A stretch of 64,000 nt of DNA from Methylacidiphilum infernorum V4 (lineage in GTDB: Bacteria; Verrucomicrobiota; Verrucomicrobiia; Methylacidiphilales; Methylacidiphilaceae): the NCBI RefSeq assembly GCF_000019665.1, contig NC_010794.1:1674001-1738000 (forward strand), in the 5' to 3' direction. Under the pieces are notes generated by a model. That model had not been told where the DNA came from, searched no databases, and worked only from the letters and a program-made list of their open reading frames with translations. Both the position numbers and the translations under genes were made by a program. Below, one piece after another: positions 1 through 9,738 of this stretch (position 1 is the stretch's first letter; each line of letters starts with the position of its first letter).

Positions 1-155
1 AGAAGATCATGGAGACCAAATCGGTAGATAGAATAGGTATGTCCTCCACAGACTTCCATGATCCGGTAACAGCGTTGGGGATCGGCATAGTGCAGTATCT
101 CCTTGGAAAGATTCTTGATGAGTAGGCCGTCTCGAAATTCGTCAACAAATTGCAT
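1..155 (-). CDS. hypD: HypD, hydrogenase maturation protein (5' end only)
   Basis: The first 51 codons of a gene that runs off the left edge of the window. The product begins MQFVDEFRDGL and contains MEVCGGHTYSIYRFGL, the hallmark N-terminal motif of HypD, whose cysteine takes part in building the Fe(CN)2CO centre of [NiFe] hydrogenases together with HypC. HypD is an iron-sulfur scaffold that receives cyanide from HypE/HypF. It is the last visible gene of a minus-strand hyp cluster and starts 43 bp after the hypC stop, so it is probably co-transcribed. The remainder of the protein is outside the window. Confidence 0.93.
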   Translation of the reverse strand, partial: MQFVDEFRDGLLIKNLSKEILHYADPQRCYRIMEVCGGHTYSIYRFGLHDL

Positions 156-198
156 CGGTAGGGATTCCCGTCAAAAAGCCGTTCTCGATAAACATCCT

Positions 199-489
199 TT
201 ACTCTTCTTCGCCGAATCGATATCCCTCTAATTCTTGGAGGGCTTGTTGTTGTTCTCCAAGTATTGCAAGCATCTGGAGTTGTTCCCTTGCTTCAGACTC
301 CGAGATTTTTGCCAAGGCAAACCCGACATGAACCAACACCCAATCCCCAGGATGTATGCCCTCCTCTTGAATAAGTTCAATATTGATCTTTCGCCTGACC
401 GAGGAAACCTCGACAACGGCAAAATGCATGAAAGGATTTTCTCCTAAATTTAAAACTTCAACTATTTTACCGGGAATAGCCAGGCACAT
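199..489 (-). CDS. hypC: HypC/HupF family hydrogenase maturation chaperone
   Basis: A 96-residue protein starting MCLAIPGKIVEV, the signature of HypC. Cys2, exposed once the initiator Met is removed, contacts the iron of the nascent active site and the hydrogenase large subunit. HypC works with HypD as the scaffold for Fe(CN)2CO assembly. The usual family length is about 75-100 residues, so this is full length; the acidic C-terminal tail (LEGYRFGEEE) is not part of the core. It sits 36 bp after hypF and upstream of hypD in the same direction, consistent with one operon. Confidence 0.95.
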   Translation of the reverse strand: MCLAIPGKIVEVLNLGENPFMHFAVVEVSSVRRKINIELIQEEGIHPGDWVLVHVGFALAKISESEAREQLQMLAILGEQQQALQELEGYRFGEEE

Positions 490-525
490 TTTTATTTAAA
501 AGCCTATTGTGCTTTTCGCTGGCTG

Positions 526-2874
526 TCAATGATTCGATTCCATCCTGGGAATTTGAGGGTCAATTTCCCGCCCCTCCTTCCCATAAAGGGCTCCTATTAA
601 TTGGCCAAAGCTTATATTTTCATCGTTAGGAGAGATCTCGTCATGGAAAAAAAGATCAAACCTACCTGCCCACTGCAAATAAAGGAGATCAACAAGCAAG
701 CTATTTTGGAACACTCCCCCCGAGAAAGCGATCTTCCTTGCCCCGGTATTTTCAGCCAATTTCCCGATGAGTTTTGATAACCAAAAATGGAACCCTAGGG
801 ATATTTCCTCCTTGGGTATTTCCTCTACAATGGACTTCTCTATAGATTTCAAAAGATTTTCCAATGAAATGGGCCGGCGCAAGGGTGCCTTTTCGTCAAA
901 CCAACGGAGAGGAATTTTTTCTAAATCGCTTAAAGATTGCACGGAGCTTGATGCCAGTCTTTGAAGGGCAATTGCCGCTTCACCTTCAAAGGAGGCTCGA
1001 TCACATAGACCGAGCAAAGAGGCCAGGGCATCGAAAAGCCTACCGACACTACAACAAGCCCAATATTTCTTTCTATCGAGAAGAGCCCGGTAAGTTTTCC
1101 ACTCCCAAGGGTTAAACTTTGGTTTTAAAAAATCTTCAACAATCTTTCTTTCTTTCCGGAATATTCCAAGAGCCGAGATCCTAGGCTCCCTTACGGCTTT
1201 ATCTCCCAAAAGAAGAGGAAAATACTCAAAATGGTTCACCCTTTCCATTCTCCCTTTATAATAGAGGAAGAATTCTCCCCCCCACACCGCTCCATCTTCA
1301 CCGTATCCGGTTCCATCCCATATTACCCCAAGAACGGGCTCTTCTAGTCCTAGGAGTTTTTTTTCGGCGAGTATCGCCCAGAAATGAGCTTTATGATGCT
1401 GAAAATAGATTCTCTCGATGTTCTTTTCTTCAGACATCGCCTCACCAATAAGGCGGGAACGGTAAAGAGGGTGAAGGTCCAAGATTATCTTCTGGGGTTT
1501 GAACCCCCAAAGGTTAAAAAAATGAGATAGAGTTTTTTTGAAATTTTCTTCAGCTTCAAAACAGTCCAGATCTCCTAAATATTGGGAAAGAAAGATGTTC
1601 CCTTCATGGCAAAAACAAACAGTCGATTTTTTCTCGGCGCCCAAGGCTAAGTAACACTCCCCCTTAGGAACCCTTAAGGAAGCATTCAAGAAAGGAGCAA
1701 AAGAACGGCTTCTTCTCAAAAAAATGGTTTGTTTGAAAAAAAAAGAAACCCGAATCACCGAATCGTCTTGAGGAACCACGATGTCCCTGTTATGCGTCAA
1801 GACCTTGTCAAAGACATGCCCAAGTTTCAAAAAAAGCATTCCTTCTTCAAAAACAATGGGCAAGCCCGATATGTTCGCACTCGTGGCTACCAGTGGCCTT
1901 TTCAGGTAGTCGAGCAAAAGAATATGCAGGGGAGTATAAGGGAGCATGATCCCAAGGGTGTCTTGCGCAGGAGCCACAAGATCGGCTATGGGACTTTGCG
2001 TTTTTTTCCTTTGCAAGATGAGAATCGGTTTTTGGCGGGAAATAAGCCAACTTTTTTCTTTTTCACTGAGGTAGACCTCCTTTTCCACCTCTTGGATGTC
2101 ATTGAACATCAGGGCAAAGGGCTTGGAAGCTCTCCGTTTTCTCTCCCTTAATTTCAAAATAGCGGCAGGATTAAGGGCATCGGCCATGAGCAGATATCCC
2201 CCTATCCCTTTCACGGCAACAATCTGTCCTTCGGCAATGGCCCAAGCTCCCTCTTTTATCGCCTCCTCGCCTTGAGCTATCTCCTCTTTTTGTTTTCCAT
2301 AAAGATAGACCCTTATTCCACATTCTTTACAGGAATTGGTTTGGGAATAAAAACGCCTATCGGAAGGATTCTCGTATTCTTCAAGGCAGTCTTTACACAT
2401 GGGGAAAATATTCATCGTCGTCTTCGACCTATCATAAGGAAGAGAATAGATGATGGAGTAGCGGGGACCACATTCAGTACAAGTTATGAAAGGATACCTA
2501 AACCGGCGATTAGAAGAGCAATAAAGCTCTTCTTTGCAGCTTTCACAAACATCCAGATCCGGAAGAACAATTACGGAATGTTCTTTTTCCTCGATGCTTT
2601 CTTTGACGATAAACCCTTCTAAACCCAAGAAAGGGGCTTCTCTGCAAAAAGATTCTGTGAGGAGGGCCAATGGAGGGTAATCTCTCAAGAGATCCCGGTA
2701 AAATCTCTCTAGTATTTCTTTTTGACCCTCAACATGGATATGAACGCCATCTGTCCCATTGCTGACCCAACCTTTGAGATCGTAGGATCGAGCCAAGCGA
2801 TAAACATAGGGACGGAAACCCACCCCCTGTACTTTTCCCTTTAGCTGAATATGTATCGCCTCTTTGTCAGCCAT
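526..2874 (-). CDS. hypF: HypF carbamoyltransferase for hydrogenase maturation
   Basis: About 782 residues with the complete HypF architecture. An N-terminal acylphosphatase domain (KGKVQGVGFRPYVYRLA) is followed by four CxxC zinc motifs with Rubredoxin-like spacing, then a YrdC-like nucleotide-binding domain, and finally a Kae1-like carbamoyltransferase domain with the metal-binding HHKAH motif. The enzyme uses carbamoyl phosphate and ATP to make the thiocarbamate on HypE that becomes the CN ligands of [NiFe] hydrogenase. I prefer the ATG giving MADKEAIH, six bases after the stop of the upstream gene. A start eight codons further upstream (MGFSTVTQ) would overlap that gene. No frame damage is seen. 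Confidence 0.95.
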   Translation of the reverse strand: MADKEAIHIQLKGKVQGVGFRPYVYRLARSYDLKGWVSNGTDGVHIHVEGQKEILERFYRDLLRDYPPLALLTESFCREAPFLGLEGFIVKESIEEKEHSVIVLPDLDVCESCKEELYCSSNRRFRYPFITCTECGPRYSIIYSLPYDRSKTTMNIFPMCKDCLEEYENPSDRRFYSQTNSCKECGIRVYLYGKQKEEIAQGEEAIKEGAWAIAEGQIVAVKGIGGYLLMADALNPAAILKLRERKRRASKPFALMFNDIQEVEKEVYLSEKEKSWLISRQKPILILQRKKTQSPIADLVAPAQDTLGIMLPYTPLHILLLDYLKRPLVATSANISGLPIVFEEGMLFLKLGHVFDKVLTHNRDIVVPQDDSVIRVSFFFKQTIFLRRSRSFAPFLNASLRVPKGECYLALGAEKKSTVCFCHEGNIFLSQYLGDLDCFEAEENFKKTLSHFFNLWGFKPQKIILDLHPLYRSRLIGEAMSEEKNIERIYFQHHKAHFWAILAEKKLLGLEEPVLGVIWDGTGYGEDGAVWGGEFFLYYKGRMERVNHFEYFPLLLGDKAVREPRISALGIFRKERKIVEDFLKPKFNPWEWKTYRALLDRKKYWACCSVGRLFDALASLLGLCDRASFEGEAAIALQRLASSSVQSLSDLEKIPLRWFDEKAPLRRPISLENLLKSIEKSIVEEIPKEEISLGFHFWLSKLIGKLAENTGARKIAFSGGVFQNSLLVDLLYLQWAGRFDLFFHDEISPNDENISFGQLIGALYGKEGREIDPQIPRMESNH

Positions 2875-2879
2875 TTGCG

Positions 2880-3575
2880 TTACTGTTGAAAAACCCAAAA
2901 TATACCGACAGCTATGGCTAAAAGACCAAATAAAATACCTATCCCTTTTTTGCCGCGGTCCGTTTTGACAGCGCCAGAGACAATCAATTTCCCCATCATC
3001 ATCGAAAAACAGATCATTCCCAGGATTGACCCTCCTCCAAAACCAATAATGTAGGCTAGGGCAAGAGAATTATCGGGGAAAGCCAAAACAGGAAGGGCGG
3101 AAAGAAAATGGTTACTGCCGGCAAACCCATGGAGTATCCCTATAGCCAGCGGGAAATGGCAATGACGATGAGCAAGTTTTTCATGGCTGTCCTCGGTGGG
3201 TTTATCTTTATGGAAGTGGATATGGGAGTGAACGACGCCGTCGTGACAATGCGTATGCACATGGACTCTCTTCTGGAGATTCTTTTTTAATCCCCACGCC
3301 CCAATTCCAATAAGCACAATACCCACCATTTTTTCAGATCCCTGGGATATAGAGGAAAGGGGCAGGATGTTCTTGAGAAGGAAAAGGAGCAGGGTCAAAA
3401 TCCATACTCCTCCACTATGACCGATACCCCAATATAAACCTATCCTCCAAAAAGAGGTTCTTTTTTCCAAAACTAAAGGAGCTATAGCTGCCAAGTGATC
3501 AGGACCACTAAGGGCGTGAATAAAACCGGCAGTAATTCCACTTCCTAGGGCTACAGGGAGGATCCAGCCTATCAT
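2880..3575 (-). CDS. NicO/UreH-type nickel (cobalt) membrane transporter
   Basis: A 231-residue polytopic membrane protein. It carries HALSGPDHLAAI near residue 20 and a GHSGG motif in the next helix, both typical of nickel/cobalt permeases of the NicO, RcnA and UreH type. The middle has a long histidine-rich loop (HVHTHCHDGVVHSHIHFH) that probably binds Ni2+. It lies between hypB and hypF on the same strand, so supplying or balancing nickel for [NiFe] hydrogenase is its likely job. The sequence does not show whether it imports or exports. RcnA-type exporters share the His loop, but the hyp context favours delivery. Confidence 0.8.
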   Translation of the reverse strand: MIGWILPVALGSGITAGFIHALSGPDHLAAIAPLVLEKRTSFWRIGLYWGIGHSGGVWILTLLLFLLKNILPLSSISQGSEKMVGIVLIGIGAWGLKKNLQKRVHVHTHCHDGVVHSHIHFHKDKPTEDSHEKLAHRHCHFPLAIGILHGFAGSNHFLSALPVLAFPDNSLALAYIIGFGGGSILGMICFSMMMGKLIVSGAVKTDRGKKGIGILFGLLAIAVGIFWVFQQ

Positions 3576-3605
3576 TGGGAAGGATAGCTAATGTTTCTCC
3601 CCATT

Positions 3606-4376
3606 TCAGAGAAGGGGTTTATGGGTAAATTTTTCGAACTCTCTTTCGATCCAACAAAACCAATTTTCCATTCCCTCCCCCGTCTTTGAGGACAAAGCCA
3701 GGATTTCTATACCGGGTCTAATTTTTCTCAGGTAATCTTCGCATCTTTCCATGGAAAAATCGACATAGGGTAACAGGTCTATCTTGGTCAAAATCAAGAG
3801 ATCAGCTCCATAAAAAGCTTCAGGATATTTTGCCGGCTTATCTTCTCCTTCAGCAACCGATAGGAGGAGAACTCTTTTTGTTTCTCCAAGATCAAACAGG
3901 GACGGACAGATCAAGTTGCCTACATTTTCAATCCACAATAGTTGTTCCTCTCTCAAAGGGATCTCTTCAAGGGCATGGCTGATTAGATGGGCATCCAGAT
4001 GACAACCTTTTCCTGTTTGAATTTGATAAGCGTATGTTCCCGTTGCCCGTATCCTTTGAGCATCGAGTTCGGTTTGTTGATCGCCTTCGATAACCAATTG
4101 TTCGATCTTTGATTTCAGCCGGTTGAGCGTTGAGACCAAAAGGGATGTCTTTCCAGAACCGGGACTGGAAATGATATTCAGCGCTAAAATCCTTTTGTCT
4201 TTGAAAAAAGTACGATTGCCCTTTGCATACTGGGCATTCTTTTCCAATAGGTCAACCGAAAGATCCCTATGCCTTCGCTCCTTTATTCCAGTGGCTCCAT
4301 GATCATGATTATGCCCCAGGCGGCCGTGGTCATGCATCGCTTCTCCAGGGCCGTTGCATCCACAATGTGCACACAT
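3606..4376 (-). CDS. hypB: HypB GTPase, nickel insertion into hydrogenase
   Basis: A 256-residue G3E-family GTPase. The N-terminus has CAHCGC, the high-affinity metal site of HypB, followed by a short histidine-rich stretch (HDHGRLGHNHDHG) that may store nickel. The G domain shows the P-loop SSPGSGKTS (about residues 70-78), IEGDQQTELDAQR, the metal-binding GKGCHLDA and LTKIDLLPY as the guanine-specificity motif. HypB delivers Ni2+ to the hydrogenase large subunit with HypA, which is not in the window. It appears to be the first gene of the minus-strand hyp operon; about 140 bp separate it from the lipoprotein gene upstream. Confidence 0.95.
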   Translation of the reverse strand: MCAHCGCNGPGEAMHDHGRLGHNHDHGATGIKERRHRDLSVDLLEKNAQYAKGNRTFFKDKRILALNIISSPGSGKTSLLVSTLNRLKSKIEQLVIEGDQQTELDAQRIRATGTYAYQIQTGKGCHLDAHLISHALEEIPLREEQLLWIENVGNLICPSLFDLGETKRVLLLSVAEGEDKPAKYPEAFYGADLLILTKIDLLPYVDFSMERCEDYLRKIRPGIEILALSSKTGEGMENWFCWIEREFEKFTHKPLL

Positions 4377-4518
4377 TGTTCTTTCCTCCTTTGTTTTTTA
4401 TTGGCTTATTCTGTCTCTCTATAAAATAACCAGGAGCAAAGAACTTCTTCATCCTAAATTTTTATTCTCCTTTATCCCTTATCGGTAATAGAATTTTACC
4501 TTAAGGGGTAGATCTGCT

Positions 4519-4962
4519 TCACGGCGGCATCGGCCGAGGAGAAAGAGATTGCCTGGCGGGCTGGCTCATCAGCCAATAGGTTTGCAGTTCATGAATCATG
4601 TCGGTCCACAAGGGAGAGAGATGGGTGGCCACGTCAATTTCTCCAAATGAATTTCTAGGGAAATCCTGGCTCATGTCGAAATGCCCGCAAAAACCGCTCA
4701 CGATGTTCCCCTCTTGGGATCTGGTCAACACCGTCACCGCCGTGCGCCACTGGATGGCAACCCCACAAGGATATACTCGACTCGGTTCAATCGATAGAAT
4801 GGTAATTTTGACGAAGGGCCTTTGTTCCAATCTCTCGGAAAAGAGTTGCTTATCCCTTTCTGTAACAGGACAGGGGTGTTGGTCTTTTTTACTACATGAA
4901 ACCAAGCAGAAAAACACGACTAAAGACAATCTCCCTAAACTATTCCCGAAGATTTTATACAT
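4519..4962 (-). CDS. Putative lipoprotein of unknown function
   Basis: A 147-residue protein whose N-terminus is a signal peptide ending in a lipobox-like LVSC (Cys23), followed by the charged SKKDQHP. This indicates an inner- or outer-membrane lipoprotein. Two further cysteines (PCPV and PCGVAI) and FCGHFD are present, but no domain was recognised. The tail is proline- and arginine-rich. It follows its own promoter region and is transcribed towards the hyp cluster, but the gap to hypB is about 140 bp, so co-transcription is uncertain. Confidence 0.65.
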   Translation of the reverse strand: MYKIFGNSLGRLSLVVFFCLVSCSKKDQHPCPVTERDKQLFSERLEQRPFVKITILSIEPSRVYPCGVAIQWRTAVTVLTRSQEGNIVSGFCGHFDMSQDFPRNSFGEIDVATHLSPLWTDMIHELQTYWLMSQPARQSLSPRPMPP

Positions 4963-5134
4963 CGTAGCGATTTCATTTATAACTCTGTAAAAAGAATTTC
5001 TCCGCTTTCTATCTCAACAAAACATATTCTTAAAATAAAGTTACGGTTTCTTTTCAGGAGGAAGAAAGTAAAAAAAATTCTTGTCGAATAGAAGATCTGT
5101 TGATGATAAAATACTTGTCCAGGATAACTTAAAG

Positions 5135-5893
5135 ATGATGCATTCCAAAGCCTTGAGCAGGAAAACGGCTATCATTATTGGGGCATCAAGCGGCATTGGT
5201 TATGCAACAGCTCTTGCTCTTGCCGGCGAAGGAGCAAACATCGTTGTCGGTGCCCGCAGAATAGACAGATTAGAAAATCTCGTGCAGAAAATCGAATCCA
5301 TGAATGGAGCTGCATTGGCAATCCGCACCAACGTCAGGGAGCTCAGCGATGTTGAGAACCTCGTCGTGGGGGCAAAGAAAAAGTTCGGTGGGGTAGACAT
5401 ATTTGTGAACAGTGCCGGGATAATGCCCCTTTCGTTGATGAGAAAAATGAGAGTCGTGGAGTGGTTGAATACCATCGATATTAATTTTAAAGGAGCCGTA
5501 CACGGACTAGCAGCTATACTTCCCACTTTCCTCGAGCAAAAATACGGCCATCTTGTGTTCGTTTCCAGTATCGCTTCTCGAAAGGTTTTCCCCGGTTCAG
5601 CTCTCTATTCCGCCTCTGCAGCAGCCCTGCGTACCCTTGCCGAAGGATTGAGATTGGAACTTTCCCCCTACGACCAAATTAAAGTCACCCTCGTGGAGAC
5701 AGGCTATGTTCAAACCGAGATTTTCGATACCATTGAAGATGAGGAAATGAAACGATCGGTGCGCACACAGCTGGATAATCTTTCCATTCTCAAGCCCGAA
5801 GAAGTGGCTTCAGCCATTCTCTATGCCCTTCTTCAACCCCCCCATGCGGATATCAATGAAATAGTAATCAAGCCAACCGCTGAACCTGTTTGA
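5135..5893 (+). CDS. Short-chain dehydrogenase/reductase lacking the usual catalytic lysine
   Basis: About 252 residues with the classical SDR Rossmann features: GASSGIG cofactor loop, NSAGIM (the NAG motif), SSIAS with the catalytic Ser, and Tyr in ALYSASAAALR. In classical SDRs the last motif reads YxxxK. Here the lysine position is alanine (YSASA), read directly from TAT TCC GCC TCT GCA. The ARR after the second strand suggests NADP(H). The start is one of two tandem ATGs. An upstream TTG would add 18 residues unlike the family. The substrate cannot be told. It could be a weakened enzyme or one using an alternative base. Confidence 0.85.
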   Translation: MMHSKALSRKTAIIIGASSGIGYATALALAGEGANIVVGARRIDRLENLVQKIESMNGAALAIRTNVRELSDVENLVVGAKKKFGGVDIFVNSAGIMPLSLMRKMRVVEWLNTIDINFKGAVHGLAAILPTFLEQKYGHLVFVSSIASRKVFPGSALYSASAAALRTLAEGLRLELSPYDQIKVTLVETGYVQTEIFDTIEDEEMKRSVRTQLDNLSILKPEEVASAILYALLQPPHADINEIVIKPTAEPV

Positions 5894-6049
5894 GCATTAG
5901 GCTTCATTCCCGTCATGGAATTCTATTTACCTAGAGGTTGAAAAAGATCCGTTCTTTGCCCCTTTACCAAGATGAAACTTCGCCTGTCCTTCGAAAAACA
6001 GCTTCTTCTACACAGCAAAAACCGTTCCGCCAGGCTTACTCACTTGTGC

Positions 6050-6290
6050 TCAAAAAGGAACAAAGCTGACAGACTCACTCTTTGATGCCGGTTTTACTCG
6101 GGCCTTGCGACCCAAGCCAAAGCCTTCCTCTCCAAGGTAAAGACGGCCGGCGGAATTGTCCGTAGGGCCGGCCGTTAAGGGCGGCCAATCCATGCGCCAG
6201 GAGATTCCCGGCCGCATTTGTATCCCGGCCGTGGAGCGTCCTGCACCCGGGACACACCCAGGCAGGATGTCCAGGGGCATGGAACCTTGT
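6050..6290 (-). pseudogene. TnpB (IS200/IS605-type) C-terminal remnant
   Basis: One minus-strand frame reads VCPGCRTLHGRDTNAAGNLLAHGL, the second half of the TnpB zinc ribbon followed by the DRDxNAA RuvC-III motif. Another frame then continues YLGEEGFGLGRKARV and KPASKSESVSFVPF before a stop, which is the usual type of TnpB tail. At least one frameshift separates the two parts, and all residues before the zinc ribbon are missing. TnpB is the RNA-guided nuclease carried by IS200/IS605 and IS607 elements. The remnant directly abuts the C-terminal end of the broken serine recombinase. The DNA is visibly GC-richer than the host genes. Confidence 0.75.
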
Positions 6291-7788
6291 GCAAATCTAA
6301 CACCCTCACCGGCCCAAAGCGATACGTCACCACGACCCGGTTACCCGGATGAGCCTGTATTCCCTCCACCAACGCCTTGATCAGCGGACGCCGTGCCTCC
6401 GCCGTCACCAACACCTCAACCCGCTCCCGCAACTCCTCCAAAAACTCCTCGGTCGTCACCAGCTGCGTTGCCCGCTCCGCCCTAGCCTGCGCCCGCGCAA
6501 ACACCTGCTCCTGGTGCTCCAAAAGTACCCGCCGCAAACCCCAATCCGATCCAACTCCCGATCTATATACTCCCGCCGCCCAGGCTTGCGGGCCAGGTGC
6601 ACTAAGTTAGCCGCCTCTTCGTCCAGTCGCCGAAGCGCCCGCTCTATCTCCTGCTGCTCTCGCAATTCCTCCGCCTCTCTTTCCCCCATCTCCGCCAGGC
6701 GCTTCCGCACCTCATCGATAACCGAACCCGGCTCCCGGCAAAACGCCGGGATGTCCCCAGACCAACTGCCCTATCTCCACCACCCGCACCCTAGAATGAC
6801 CGCGTCGGTGGCGGTAGGCATCCCCTGAACAGTAATATATATACACCATGCTCGTCACCAGCGTCTTGCCGCAACAGCAGCGGATCAGCCCCCGCAGGAG
6901 GTATGTCCGTTTAGGGCGTGCGGTGGCGGCACTTCTTGAAGCGCTTCTTCAAGAGTGCCTGGACACGCTCAAATGCCTCGTCGTTCACGATCCTGGGGGC
7001 ATTCGTACTCGTCCAGTTCCTGACGCCGTGCCCGTCGATGACAATAGCGGCCCATATAGACCGTGTTGGTCAACAGCCGGTACAGCGTGCCGACCTGCCA
7101 GCCGTTTCCGCGCTTCCCCCGGTGCTGCGAACGGAACGGGAACGCCGCGTGCGTTGAACAGGTTCTGAAGCTGCACCAGGCCGTAGTCCAGTGCCAGGTC
7201 AAAAATGCCCCGCACGACCTGGGCCTCCGGCTCGTGCACGACCAACCGCCGGTTGTGCTTGTCGCCTTCAATCCGGTAGCCGAACGGCTCTACACCCCCA
7301 GCCAGCGCTCTTCTCTGACCGCCAGGCTGCGACCGAAAGACATGCACTCCAGGATCGTCTCCCGCTCCAATTCGGTCATGCTGCCCAGCAAGTGCATCAC
7401 GAAGCATCCAATGGTCTGTGCGGTATCAAACGGCTCGGTGACCTACCTCAACGACACATTGGTTGCGTTCAAGGCTTCGTAGGCGTCCAGAAGCACCCAC
7501 AGCGACCATGCCACCCGGTCCAGGAGGTAGACAACGACCTGACCAAACCGCTCTTACGGGCGTCTTCGAGCAGGCACTCCACCTCCGGCCGTCTGCCTAA
7601 TGGTGCTTTGCCGCTCACACCGTCATCGGCATAGATGTAATAGACAGGCAGGCTGTTCAACTCAGTGAAGTGGCTCAGATACTCACGCTGTTTCTCAATG
7701 GTGCTGGCCTGAGCCGCTCCTCACTGCTGACACGTATGTATCAGGCATCCGGCCTGCTGTCACTGGGGAAAGAGTTCAAGATGCTCAT
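6290..7788 (-). pseudogene. Large serine recombinase, multiply frameshifted
   Basis: Reading the minus strand and switching frames reconstructs a large serine recombinase of roughly 500 residues. The parts in order are: MSILNSFPSDSRPDA, an in-frame TGA, YIRVSSEE with the catalytic serine region, QASTIEKQREYLSHFTE, YYIYADDGVSGKAPLGRRPE, VTEPFDTAQTIG, MHLLGSMTELERETI, GVEPFGYRIEGDKHNRRL, a recombinase domain, RTYLLRGLIRCCCGKTLV (zinc ribbon), a coiled coil (REQQEIERALRRLDEEA) and a C-terminal VVVTYRFGPVRVLDL. Several frameshifts and stops make it inactive. Such enzymes integrate phages and mobile elements. GC content is clearly higher than the host's, which marks it as foreign. Confidence 0.88.
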
Positions 7789-7886
7789 GTCTTCGACTAT
7801 CACTTTCGTCCCCGGCCTCGTTCGGTCAAGTCAGGCCGGTGTTTGGCCCAAGGGGTGTGTCGTTGACCGCCTAGAATGCCCATGTG

Positions 7887-8057
7887 CTACTTATAGCGCA
7901 CTATGTACGCCTTGTTGATTAGCCAGTCACGGCCTGCCTTTCGGGCTTCTATCCGGTGCTCCTGAGTCAACTAGCGTATGTGCGAACGGCTATAGCTGGT
8001 AATTTTGGCGGCCTGATCTATTGTAATACATCCTTCTATCAGTTCACTAATCTTCAA
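7887..8057 (-). pseudogene. Small helix-turn-helix (excisionase-like) protein, broken by an amber codon
   Basis: A 56-codon minus-strand frame starting at TTG reads LKISELIEGCITIDQAAKIT then SYSRSHIR, an in-frame TAG, and LTQEHRIEARKAGRDWLINK plus AYIVRYK. The pattern (sensing 'TIDQAAKIT..SRSHIRQL', then 'RIEARKAGRDWLI') matches HTH_17/excisionase-type DNA-binding proteins. The TAG is one base away from CAG (Gln), the residue expected there. It lies about 100 bp upstream of the broken large serine recombinase and points the same way. It may have been that element's excision or control factor. The low codon count leaves some doubt. Confidence 0.6.
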
Positions 8058-8399
8058 TACAATTATCCATTATAAGTATTCCACAGCTTTTGAGGGTGGT
8101 CAAAGGGGGGGGTAGTTAGAAATCGGATTCTTACTCGTCCCTTGCCTGATGCACACCTTCGACGTAGAATGAGGGTCATGCGTCGCTTGCCCATGGCCGT
8201 CCGCCTTGCCCTCCTGGAAATCAGGTTGGCTTGCGGGCTCCCCGCACCAGGTCGTGCCCAGCCACTCTGAGCGTCTCCGTGTGATTGTAGCGGGCAGCGT
8301 ACAGGCTACCGGTGAGGGCCCAGAGTCCAGGCATGGGGGTGCTTGTCGCCAACGGCCGACATGCCAGCCTGTTTCAGTATTTCAGCCTCAACCGGTGGA

Positions 8400-8507
8400 A
8401 ATACCCTCCTCGGCTGTCTCTCCGAAGGAGGATCAGTCTTTCAAGTCCGGAATGTCAGCGATATATCCACAATCTTCATAGAAGATATTGATATGATAAT
8501 CCTTCAT
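8400..8507 (-). pseudogene. hicB-like antitoxin remnant, third cassette of the integron
   Basis: The minus strand reads MKDYHINIFYEDCGYIADIP then DLKD, a TGA, and SSFGETAEE. This follows the HicB pattern of a beta strand, 'GGYIAxIPDLxxC', then 'GdTxEEA'. The TGA stands where a cysteine (TGC) is usual in the family. The frame is lost soon afterwards. The ATG lies only 9 bp after the end of the second attC-like site, which is where integron cassette genes usually start. HicB proteins neutralise the HicA mRNA interferase, and toxin-antitoxin genes are common integron cassettes. No hicA partner was recognised. The assignment rests on a short match. Confidence 0.5.
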
Positions 8508-8515
8508 GATTAGTC

Positions 8516-9622
<1,107 letters not shown>

Positions 9623-9641
9623 TCGTCGTCTTCCGAGCGTG

Positions 9642-9725
9642 GCCTAACGACCCGTGGTTCAGCCGCACGCGGAGCGAGGAGCAAAGCGATCGAACGGAGC
9701 GTGTCTGCTGGATGCAGCGTTGGAC
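9642..9725 (-). repeat. attC site with consensus cores between two cassettes
   Basis: On the minus strand the site begins GTCCAAC (fits RYYYAAC exactly) and ends GTTAGGC (fits GTTRRRY exactly), 84 bp apart. The inner arms TCCAGCAGACACGC and GCGTGCGGCTGAA are imperfectly complementary, as expected of a site that recombines as a folded single strand. The centre (CTCCGTTCGATCG and CTCGCTCCG) is the variable tip. It starts 13 bp after the stop of the SfiI-like gene and ends 20 bp before the DUF3800 start codon. That position is diagnostic of an integron cassette boundary. Confidence 0.85.
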
Positions 9726-9738
9726 GGTGCATAAGCTC

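Noticed and set aside
6349-7634. Several plus-strand open frames of 75-160 codons opposite the recombinase
   Set aside because: They are antisense to the reconstructed serine recombinase, contain no motifs and arise from its high GC content.
8206-8481. A 91-codon plus-strand frame between the excisionase-like remnant and the attC site
   Set aside because: It is antisense to the hicB-like start and has no recognisable features.
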